From the NCBI GenBank assembly GCA_964473355.1, contig CAYYOS010000156.1, positions 1 through 5,193 on the forward strand: DNA of 5,193 nt, given 5' to 3'. Of the stretch, positions 1 through 5,193 are shown one piece after another; the first letter of the stretch is position 1, and every line of letters begins with the position of its first letter. The stretch comes from CAYYOS01 sp964473355. GTDB lineage: Bacteria > Pseudomonadota > Gammaproteobacteria > Burkholderiales > REEB80. Made by a program: the position numbers and the translations under genes. A model generated the notes under the pieces. That model did no database searches. It was not told the origin of the DNA and worked only from the letters and a program-made list of their open reading frames with translations.

Positions 1-181
1 GGCGGTAATTCGGCATAATGATAGTATCGTACGGACTTACATACGGCGCAATGCCCGTTGGTTATTGCGCCCTACATTATCGCCACCTGCTCACTCAACG
101 CTGATGAATATTTCCATCAAGAAGCCTGCGTAGGGCGCAATAACCACCGGGCATTGCGCCGAAAGTTAATCCAAATAAATC
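1..181. other. Intergenic region downstream of phoH
   Basis: No credible gene lies here. The only open frame is a short plus-strand one that runs through the inverted repeat and into the antisense of the phoH 3' end, with no ribosome-binding site, so I read it as spurious. The main content is the inverted repeat pair at 44-161. Positions 1-43 show nothing I can name. No hairpin followed by a T-run that would mark a standard intrinsic terminator is visible for the phoH transcript. Confidence 0.7.
44..161. repeat. Paired inverted repeat, BIME/MITE-like element
   Basis: The arms at 44-75 and 130-161 are reverse complements over 32 bp with a single mismatch, separated by 54 bp. Each arm is itself a palindrome: GGCGCAAT at 45-52 pairs with ATTGCGCC at 64-71, and GGCGCAAT at 134-141 pairs with ATTGCGCC at 153-160, each around an 11-nt loop. 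The spacer contains a small stem (TGATG 102-106 with CATCA 115-119). Two inverted REP units around a spacer is the plan of a BIME; a small non-autonomous mobile element (MITE) would look similar. I see no target-site duplication and no transposase. The element starts 20 nt past the phoH stop, so its RNA would form stable 3' hairpins that could protect the message or weaken read-through; that role is inference. Confidence 0.8.
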
Positions 182-1603
182 TCACAACACCTGGGCTGCC
201 CGATCCGCCAGCCGCGAACGCTCACCGCGCATCAACGTGACGTGCCCGCTATGTTCCCAACCCTTGAAACGATCAACAACATACGTTAAACCGGAGCTGC
301 CTTCGGTCAAATAAGGCGTGTCGATTTGCGCGATATTCCCCAAGCAGACAACTTTAGTGCCCGGGCCGGCACGTGTAATGAGTGTTTTCATTTGTTTGGG
401 TGTTAAGTTTTGCGCTTCATCAATAATTAGAAATTTATTTAAGAAAGTGCGCCCGCGCATAAAATTAAGCGACTTGATTTTCACCCGAGAGCGAATTAAG
501 TCGTGCGTTGCGGCACGCCCCCAATCGCCGGCTTCGTCATCGGTTTTATTAAGCACATCCAAGTTGTCTTCCAATGCGCCCATCCAAGGGGCCATTTTTT
601 CTTCCTCAGTACCTGGTAGAAAACCGATATCCTCGCCTACGGGTACGGTAACGCGCGTCATAATGATTTCCGTGTAGAGTTTCTGATCCAAGGTTTGCGT
701 CAAGCTCGCGGCCAATGTTAATAAGGTTTTCCCCGTACCCGCCTGACCCAACAAAGTAACAAAATCAATCTCCGGATTCATTAGTAAATTTAGCGCAAAG
801 CTTTGTTCGCGATTGCGCGCCGTAATACCCCAAACATTATTTTTGTGATGCGCGTAATCTTTTATGGTTTCTAAAACCGCTGTGCCACCATCAATTTTCT
901 TAACCACGGCATAAAAGGGCTTGGCGTATTCGTGATACAAGAATTCGTTTACTAAAAGACTGCTAACCAACGGGCCCTTAATCCGGTAATAAGTGGACCC
1001 CGATTCCTGCCAGGACTCCATGCCTTTGTCGTGCTCTTCCCAGAAGTTTTCCGGCAGGGCACGCACCCCCGTATACAGTAAATCGGTGTCTTCCAACACC
1101 TTGTCGTTAAAATAATCCTCAGCGTTAAAGCCCAATGCGCGCGCTTTAATGCGCATGTTGATATCTTTGCTGACTAATATAATTTGCCGTTGGGGATAGC
1201 GCCGCTGCAAATACGTCACCACACCCAAAATTTGGTTGTCGGCTTTATTACCCACTAGCCCCGCCGGCGTTTCCATGTTGATGGCGTCGGTCTGCAGATA
1301 AAGTTGGCCTGTCGCGCCGTTGGGGCCGTGAGTTTTTAAGGGAATACCCAGCTCCATATTTACTTGAGAGCCACTGACGATTTCATCCAAAAACCGGCTG
1401 GCTTGACGGGCATTACGCGCCACCTCAGTCATACCTTTTTTGTTGTTGTCGAGCTCTTCCAGCGTCATCATCGGCAAATAGATGTCGTGTTCTTCAAAAT
1501 GAAATAGGCTGGTGGGGTCGTGCATTAAAACGTTCGTGTCCAGCACGAACAAGCGTGAAGGCGCATTACTTTTTTGTTTTGGGAAACTTCGTGGCCGCGC
1601 CAT
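182..1603 (-). CDS. PhoH family protein with N-terminal PIN domain (PIN-PhoH ATPase/RNase)
   Basis: This is a cytoplasmic two-domain protein of 473 residues, a normal length for the PhoH2/YlaK type. Counting from the chosen start, the N-terminal PIN nuclease domain spans about 15-155, with its acidic metal-binding set visible: Asp22 in LDTNVL, Glu49/Glu50 in LEELD, Asp122 in KADNQ and Asp147 in SKDINMRIKA. The C-terminal PhoH P-loop domain (about 265-460) has Walker A GQAGTGKT at 286-293 and Walker B LIIDEAQN at 392-399, followed by the GNIAQID motif typical of the family. Characterised relatives couple ATP-dependent RNA unwinding to RNA cleavage; the substrate here is unknown. The start at 1603 is preferred because AAAGGA sits 8 nt upstream; an in-frame ATG at 1612 (three residues longer) overlaps the bcp stop as ATGA but has no spaced ribosome site. 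It is last in the minus-strand cluster. No truncation or missing catalytic residue is seen. The family call is secure; the exact physiological role is not. Confidence 0.93.
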   Translation of the reverse strand: MARPRSFPKQKSNAPSRLFVLDTNVLMHDPTSLFHFEEHDIYLPMMTLEELDNNKKGMTEVARNARQASRFLDEIVSGSQVNMELGIPLKTHGPNGATGQLYLQTDAINMETPAGLVGNKADNQILGVVTYLQRRYPQRQIILVSKDINMRIKARALGFNAEDYFNDKVLEDTDLLYTGVRALPENFWEEHDKGMESWQESGSTYYRIKGPLVSSLLVNEFLYHEYAKPFYAVVKKIDGGTAVLETIKDYAHHKNNVWGITARNREQSFALNLLMNPEIDFVTLLGQAGTGKTLLTLAASLTQTLDQKLYTEIIMTRVTVPVGEDIGFLPGTEEEKMAPWMGALEDNLDVLNKTDDEAGDWGRAATHDLIRSRVKIKSLNFMRGRTFLNKFLIIDEAQNLTPKQMKTLITRAGPGTKVVCLGNIAQIDTPYLTEGSSGLTYVVDRFKGWEHSGHVTLMRGERSRLADRAAQVL

Positions 1604-1608
1604 ATCAT

Positions 1609-2079
1609 TCATCCTTTAGTCATTCGTTTTACAAATTCTAGTATTTCCATAGCGTGGCCGTCAGGCTTAACGTTGCGCCATTCACCGACGATTTGTCCGT
1701 TCCTATCGATAACGAAGGTGGAGCGTTCGATGCCACGCACATCTCTACCATACATCTTTTTGTCCTTCATTACGTTAAATAGCGTGCAGGCTTTTTCTTC
1801 GGAATCACTTAATAGTTGAAAGGGCAAACCAAGCTGTGTTTTAAATTTTTGATGGGAGGCCAGAGAATCGCGGGAAATTCCAAAAATCTCTACACCTAGG
1901 TTTTCGAACGCCGCATAATTGTCCCGAAATTGCTGGCCCTCAATGGTGCAACCGGGGGTCGCATCTTTGGGGTAGAAGAACAACACAACCACCTTGCCTA
2001 GTAAATCCTTAATGCGGATGGTGGTGCCCCCGGTAGAAGGCAGTTCGAAATCCGGCGCCGACTTACCAATTAAGCTCAT
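1609..2079 (-). CDS. bcp: Thioredoxin-dependent peroxiredoxin, Bcp/PrxQ type
   Basis: A cytoplasmic thiol peroxidase of 156 residues, the usual size for Bcp, that reduces hydrogen peroxide and organic hydroperoxides using thioredoxin. The AhpC/TSA thioredoxin fold opens with SLIGKSAPDFELP; the active site is PKDATPGCT, giving peroxidatic Cys44 with Thr41 and Pro37, and the conserved active-site arginine is Arg119 in ERSTFVID. The resolving cysteine that E. coli Bcp carries five residues after the peroxidatic one is absent (Gln49 here), so it should act by a 1-Cys mechanism or use another thiol; the only other cysteine is Cys98. The frame stays open upstream to an ATG at 2142, but homology begins at the ATG at 2079, so the shorter form is chosen. 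That ATG overlaps the smr stop as ATGA and has no good ribosome site of its own, which suggests translational coupling. trxB in the same cluster would regenerate its thioredoxin donor. Confidence 0.95.
   Translation of the reverse strand: MSLIGKSAPDFELPSTGGTTIRIKDLLGKVVVLFFYPKDATPGCTIEGQQFRDNYAAFENLGVEIFGISRDSLASHQKFKTQLGLPFQLLSDSEEKACTLFNVMKDKKMYGRDVRGIERSTFVIDRNGQIVGEWRNVKPDGHAMEILEFVKRMTKG
1612..1617 (-). promoter_or_regulatory. Shine-Dalgarno site deciding the phoH start
   Basis: The minus strand reads AAAGGA here, 8 nt before the ATG at 1603-1601. It lies inside the last codons of bcp and overlaps the alternative ATG at 1612-1610, which it could not serve. This supports the shorter PhoH product, although an ATGA-coupled restart at 1612 remains possible. 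Confidence 0.6.
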
Positions 2080-2642
2080 GCAGATTTTTTTAAGATAACC
2101 AAAGTGGCCCCGGAACCGCCGTCCAGTGGACGCGCGTGGCAAAAAGCCAAGACCTCATCTCTTTGCTGTAACCAGTTACGAACTTTTTGCCGTAATACCG
2201 GTTCCCGATTTTTCGAGCCCAAGCCCTTGCCATGGATAATCCGCACGCAGCGGTATCCGCGTTTTTTAGCGCGATGCAAAAAAGCTACTAATTCGACCTT
2301 GGCCTCTATGCTGGTTAAACCGTGTAAGTCCAGTTCTGCATCCATTACCCATTGGCCGCTGCGCAGTTTTTTTAAATTGGATCGGGCAATGCCGGGCCTT
2401 AAGAAAGAAACATCTTCGCCGTCTTCAAGCTCCTCCCACAAAATATGGTCGGACAAGGAATCCATTAACGCCGCGTGCTCATCGGCTAAGGTTTTACTAG
2501 GCCGAGGCGAGATGGGGCGGAGCGGTGGGCTATATCGCGGGGCACGCTGAAGCTTGCGTACGTCCGCTGCTGCCGCGCGGAAAACGGCGGCTTCTTCCGC
2601 GGATAAAACGGGCAGGGTCCTAGGCTTTTCTAGTTTAGTCAT
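2076..2642 (-). CDS. Smr domain protein (SmrA/SmrB-like predicted endonuclease)
   Basis: A 188-residue cytoplasmic protein. Residues 1-95 are a charged, Ala/Pro-rich leader of the kind found in gammaproteobacterial SmrA/SmrB proteins (SAEEAAVFRAAAADVRKL near the start), ending in KKLRSGQW at 91-98. The Smr domain proper spans about 102-187: LDLHGL at 104-109, an amphipathic helix, IIHGKG at 135-140, and GGSGATLVILK at 175-185. DLHG and HGKG are the two signature motifs of Smr domains. E. coli SmrB uses this fold to cut mRNA at collided ribosomes. The C-terminal part here resembles SmrA more, yet it keeps the DLHG motif, so I assign the domain but not the ortholog, and nuclease activity is inferred. 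MutS2 is excluded because no ATPase or MutS regions are present. The start codon follows a REP-like hairpin; the 3' end overlaps bcp by 4 nt (ATGA). Confidence 0.9.
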   Translation of the reverse strand: MTKLEKPRTLPVLSAEEAAVFRAAAADVRKLQRAPRYSPPLRPISPRPSKTLADEHAALMDSLSDHILWEELEDGEDVSFLRPGIARSNLKKLRSGQWVMDAELDLHGLTSIEAKVELVAFLHRAKKRGYRCVRIIHGKGLGSKNREPVLRQKVRNWLQQRDEVLAFCHARPLDGGSGATLVILKKSA

Positions 2643-2648
2643 CTCGTC

Positions 2649-2669
2649 ATTCCCGCGAGAAGCGGGAAT
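2649..2669. repeat. REP-type hairpin before smr
   Basis: ATTCCCGC (2649-2656) and GCGGGAAT (2662-2669) are perfect reverse complements around a 5-nt loop. The wider context, CGTCATTCCCGC ahead of the stem and CCAGG after it, matches a short dispersed palindrome that I recall as common between genes in many proteobacteria. There is no T-run on either side, so it is not a standard intrinsic terminator. On the smr message the 3' arm contains the only plausible ribosome-binding bases for that gene. Confidence 0.72.
2651..2656 (-). promoter_or_regulatory. Candidate smr ribosome-binding site within the hairpin
   Basis: The minus strand reads GCGGGA, ending 8 nt before the smr ATG at 2642. It is a weak Shine-Dalgarno match (GGGA core) but the best one present, and all six bases are paired in the 2649-2669 stem, so folding of the leader could hide it. 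Confidence 0.35.
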
Positions 2670-2734
2670 CCAGGCTTTTGAATACTAACTCGTCGGGGGT
2701 AGCAAATTTAAACCCAACAATCCCCCTTTCTTAA

Positions 2735-3724
2735 TCATACTGCTTGCTTCATTAATTGCGGCGCCGATTCCTTGGCGCCCAATGCATCTAAATATTTTTC
2801 TGCGTCTAAGGCCGCCATACAACCCGTGCCGGCACTGGTCACCGCTTGCCGGTAGATATGATCTTGCACGTCGCCCGCCGCAAATACGCCCGGCACGTCG
2901 GTCGCGGTAGCGTTACCTTTATTGCCGCCCCGAGTTACAATGTAGCCATGCTCCATCTCCAACTGACCGACAAAGAGATCGGTATTGGGTTTGTGACCTA
3001 TAGCAATGAAAACGCCTTGCAGCGTAATTTCCTTGGTATTGTTGTCTTGCGTATTTTTGATACGCATGCCGGTGACGCCGGTTTTATCGCCCAACACCTC
3101 ATCTAAAGTGTGGTTCCACTCAATAGTGATATTGCCCTCTTTTGCCTTGGCCATGAGTTGGTCGATTAATATTTTCTCCGCTTTAAATTTGTCGCGGCGG
3201 TGTACAACGGTAACGTGCTTAGCGATGTTAGCAAGGTAGAGCGCTTCTTCTACGGCAGTGTTTCCACCGCCGATGACCGCCACATCTTGGCCTTTATAAA
3301 AAAAGCCGTCGCAAGTGGCGCAGCCGGAAACACCTTTACCCATAAACGCTTGTTCGGACGGAATATTTAAGTACATGGCGGAGGCGCCCGTGGCGATAAT
3401 CAGCGCGTCGCAAGTGTAGGTCGCTTGATCGCCTATCAACTGTATGGGCTTTTCTTTGAGCTTGGCCGTATGAATGTGGTCAAAAATAATTTCCGTGTGG
3501 AAGCGCTCGGCATGCTTTTGAAAGCGCTCCATTAATTCAGGTCCTTGAACGCCATCCGCATCCGCGGGCCAGTTGTCGACGTCCGTGGTGGTCATTAGCT
3601 GGCCGCCTTGAGCCATGCCCGTGATTAATACCGGATTTAAATTGGCGCGCGCCGCGTATACAGCGGCAGAAAAGCCCGCGGGCCCCGAGCCTAAAATGAG
3701 TAAGCGGCTGTGCTTAACCGTCAT
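2735..3724 (-). CDS. trxB: Thioredoxin-disulfide reductase
   Basis: A cytoplasmic FAD enzyme, normally homodimeric, that passes electrons from NADPH to oxidised thioredoxin. The 329-residue product is close to the usual length of about 320. In order it shows the FAD-binding dinucleotide motif GSGPAG at 12-17, the redox-active CATC disulfide at 135-138, the NADPH-binding GGGNTA at 152-157 with the HRR phosphate-binding residues at 175-177, and the second FAD motif FAAGDVQD at 281-288. The frame is open to an ATG at 3766, but the ATG at 3724 is chosen because AAGGT lies 7 nt upstream and the FAD fold begins seven residues in, as in the family. It is the first gene of the minus-strand cluster; a 92-nt gap without a clear terminator separates it from smr, so read-through is plausible. 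Nothing is missing or unusual. Confidence 0.97.
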   Translation of the reverse strand: MTVKHSRLLILGSGPAGFSAAVYAARANLNPVLITGMAQGGQLMTTTDVDNWPADADGVQGPELMERFQKHAERFHTEIIFDHIHTAKLKEKPIQLIGDQATYTCDALIIATGASAMYLNIPSEQAFMGKGVSGCATCDGFFYKGQDVAVIGGGNTAVEEALYLANIAKHVTVVHRRDKFKAEKILIDQLMAKAKEGNITIEWNHTLDEVLGDKTGVTGMRIKNTQDNNTKEITLQGVFIAIGHKPNTDLFVGQLEMEHGYIVTRGGNKGNATATDVPGVFAAGDVQDHIYRQAVTSAGTGCMAALDAEKYLDALGAKESAPQLMKQAV

Positions 3725-3731
3725 AATATTT

Positions 3732-3736
3732 ACCTT
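3732..3736 (-). promoter_or_regulatory. trxB Shine-Dalgarno site
   Basis: AAGGT on the minus strand, 7 nt before the ATG at 3724. It fixes the start over the 14-residue-longer alternative, whose extension has no family resemblance. Confidence 0.7.
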
Positions 3737-3756
3737 ATGGTTTAAATTACGTTTTA

Positions 3757-3762
3757 ATTGTA
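3757..3762 (-). promoter_or_regulatory. Possible trxB promoter -10 element
   Basis: The minus strand reads TACAAT, five of six matches to the sigma70 -10 consensus, which would start transcription near 3750 and leave a leader of about 25 nt carrying the AAGGT site. The bases where a -35 box should lie (TGCAAA, 17 nt upstream) match poorly, so an activator or an alternative promoter remains possible. Confidence 0.35.
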
Positions 3763-3796
3763 ACAAGAGGCCGCGTTTATTTGCACCCCAATTTCC

Positions 3797-3802
3797 TATA
3801 AA
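3797..3802 (+). promoter_or_regulatory. Possible ftsK promoter -10 element
   Basis: TATAAA lies 30 nt before the ftsK ATG and would give a leader of roughly 25 nt. The nearby TTGCAC at 3781 resembles a -35 box but is only 10 nt away, too close to pair with it, and no good -35 is seen at the normal distance. This is a weak prediction within the 108-bp divergent trxB/ftsK gap. Confidence 0.25.
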
Positions 3803-3832
3803 CTGTGAGACTCCTGGTTTCCCTGCGCATCC

Positions 3833-5193
3833 ATGCCGGTATTAAGAAAAAGCCCCAACTTAGATAATCCGCCGCGTGCCATATCACCAAAGATGGCCAA
3901 TCTTATGCGAGAAGCATGGTGGTTGATTTTTGTTGGCCTCGCCCTTTATCTTACCCTTATTCTGCAAACTTATGATCCTAGCGACCCTGCTTGGTCACGG
4001 AGCGGCATGGAAAGTTCGATCATACACAATGCCGGCGGCATGTTTGGCGCTTGGGCGGCGGATATTCTTTTATATGTTTTTGGCGTCTCAGCGTACTGGT
4101 TTGTCGGTTTGGCGCTATTTGGTATTTGGTGGGGGTACCACCATTTGAATCACCAAGGCCTGTTTAGCGATAAGCCCACCTTAGTTGTGGCGCTGATTGG
4201 GTTTGTGTTGCTCATCGTTGCTAGCGCGGGTTTGGAGGCATTGCGTTTTTATAATTTATCCGTGGCTCTGCCCTTGCAGCCGGGCGGCGTTATCGGCATG
4301 ATCGTGGCCAACGTGTTTTCAAAGGCGTTTGGCTTTACGGGCGCTACCTTGGCTTTGCTATTGAGTATCGCAGTTGGTGCCAGCCTTTTTATTGGTTTGT
4401 CTTGGATTAAGCTTGCCGAAAAAGTGGGGGCAGGTCTGGAATATGCATTCTTTTGGGTAAAGCAAACTCTTCAGAATATACGTGATCGACGCTTAGGCTC
4501 CCTAAATACCGATAAAAGAGAGCAATTTGTGGCCGAAGAGCGGAAACGCGTGGAAGATCACGAGCCGCTAAAAATAGAAACGCCCATGCTGGAAATTATA
4601 AAATCCCCCCGCCAGCAAAAAGAAAAACAATCACCTTTGTTTCACGATTTGCCGGATTCCGCGCTGCCGCCACTGCGGCTTTTAGATGAAGCCGACGCGG
4701 ATGTAGAAATCTTGAGCGCCGAAACCTTGGAATTTACCTCGCGTTTAATCGAACGCAAGCTCATGGATTTTGGCGTCGAAGTTAAAGTCATTGCCGCGTA
4801 TCCGGGGCCAGTTATCACGCGCTATGAAATTGAGCCCGCCGTTGGCGTTAAAGGCAGTCAAATTACTAACCTGGTGCGCGACTTGGCGCGTGCTCTCTCG
4901 GTAATCAGTATTCGCCTGGTGGAAACCATACCGGGCAAATCGTGTATGGGCTTAGAAATTCCTAACCCGAAACGGCAGATTGTACGCTTGGTGGAAATCC
5001 TAAGCTCGCAAGCCTATGCCAACATGGCCTCGCCTTTGACTATTGCCCTGGGCAAAGACATCAGCGGCCAACCGGTGGTCGCGGATCTCGCTAAGATGCC
5101 GCATGTGTTGGTTGCGGGTACCACAGGATCAGGTAAATCCGTAGCCTTAAACGCCATGATTTTAAGCCTGCTCTATAAAGCAGACATATCCGA
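3833..5193 (+). CDS. ftsK: DNA translocase FtsK, N-terminal part (cut by window end)
   Basis: FtsK anchors at the division septum and pumps DNA so that chromosome ends and dimers are cleared and resolved with XerCD before the cell divides. The 453 residues in the window show four hydrophobic segments (about 29-46, 75-99, 116-134 and 168-192) forming the membrane domain, with the family-typical YDPSDPAWS after the first. A charged linker of about 95 residues follows (193-285), far shorter than the several-hundred-residue linker of E. coli FtsK. The motor alpha domain begins near 293 (ILSAETLEFTSRLIERKL), with PGPVITRYEIEP at 324-335, and the beta domain opens with Walker A GTTGSGKS at 429-436. 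Walker B and the gamma DNA-reading domain lie beyond the window. The ATG at 3833 is the first possible start after the in-frame stop at 3806; no convincing ribosome site precedes it, and later ATGs at 3893 and 3905 are no better placed. No frameshift is seen. Confidence 0.96.
   Translation, partial: MPVLRKSPNLDNPPRAISPKMANLMREAWWLIFVGLALYLTLILQTYDPSDPAWSRSGMESSIIHNAGGMFGAWAADILLYVFGVSAYWFVGLALFGIWWGYHHLNHQGLFSDKPTLVVALIGFVLLIVASAGLEALRFYNLSVALPLQPGGVIGMIVANVFSKAFGFTGATLALLLSIAVGASLFIGLSWIKLAEKVGAGLEYAFFWVKQTLQNIRDRRLGSLNTDKREQFVAEERKRVEDHEPLKIETPMLEIIKSPRQQKEKQSPLFHDLPDSALPPLRLLDEADADVEILSAETLEFTSRLIERKLMDFGVEVKVIAAYPGPVITRYEIEPAVGVKGSQITNLVRDLARALSVISIRLVETIPGKSCMGLEIPNPKRQIVRLVEILSSQAYANMASPLTIALGKDISGQPVVADLAKMPHVLVAGTTGSGKSVALNAMILSLLYKADIS

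Noticed and set aside
1..181. CRISPR array from repeated GGCGCAAT/ATTGCGCC blocks
   Set aside because: There are only two units and they are inverted, not direct repeats with regular spacers; no cas genes are present.
58..240. Short plus-strand open frame of 60 codons
   Set aside because: It runs through the inverted repeat and into the antisense of the phoH 3' end, has no ribosome site, and its translation resembles no protein I know.
182..1612. PIN-PhoH as a toxin-antitoxin (VapBC-PhoH2-like) locus
   Set aside because: No small antitoxin-like frame precedes the gene; it directly abuts bcp, and the PIN domain is fused to PhoH as in ordinary chromosomal homologs.
2080..2142. Longer Bcp with 21 extra N-terminal residues
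   Set aside because: The extension (MPRASTGRRFRG...) is the smr coding region read in another frame; family similarity begins at the ATG at 2079.
2695..2726. GGGGG/CCCCC inverted pair after trxB, considered as a terminator
   Set aside because: Only five pairs close a 22-nt AT-rich loop, and on the trxB message the stem is followed by GACGAG rather than a U-run, so it is not a convincing intrinsic terminator.
2643..2734. Internal promoter for smr (TAGTAT on the minus strand near 2685)
   Set aside because: It matches only four of six -10 positions and has no recognisable -35 box at normal spacing.
3725..3766. Longer TrxB with 14 extra N-terminal residues
   Set aside because: The extension lies over the AAGGT ribosome site and the likely -10 box, and the FAD fold starts as expected from the ATG at 3724.

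Overview
The window looks like chromosomal DNA from a gammaproteobacterium of intermediate GC (roughly 50% by eye). The reasons are the divergent trxB/ftsK arrangement, which recalls the trxB-lrp-ftsK neighbourhood of enterics, the close match of each protein to gammaproteobacterial families, and the REP-type repeats between genes. Genus cannot be set from this sequence alone.

Layout: positions 1-181 hold no gene but contain a strong inverted repeat pair (44-161), each arm of which is itself a small palindrome, as in a BIME or MITE-like element. Four genes follow on the minus strand, in transcription order: trxB (thioredoxin reductase, 3724-2735), an Smr-domain protein (2642-2076), bcp (PrxQ-type peroxiredoxin, 2079-1609) and a PIN-PhoH protein (1603-182, or from 1612). 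The smr and bcp genes overlap by an ATGA tetranucleotide. The bcp/phoH junction also contains ATGA, but a good Shine-Dalgarno favours a phoH start 9 nt further on. A 92-nt gap separates trxB and smr and contains a second, unrelated REP-type hairpin just before the smr start codon. The plus strand carries one gene, ftsK (from 3833), divergent from trxB across 108 bp and cut off by the window end just after the Walker A motif.

Functional picture: TrxB reduces thioredoxin, which is the usual electron donor for Bcp, so these two belong to one peroxide-defence pathway. The other two cluster genes encode predicted RNA-acting proteins: an Smr nuclease of the class that includes the ribosome-collision endonuclease SmrB, and a PIN RNase-PhoH ATPase. 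Their tight packing with bcp suggests, but does not prove, joint expression of redox defence and RNA quality control. FtsK is the septal DNA translocase, unrelated in function to the minus-strand genes.

No clearly novel system is present. The points worth a second look are the two repeat elements, the placement of one over the smr ribosome-binding region, and the compact smr-bcp-phoH unit. All assignments rest on reading motifs by eye; no database search was run.
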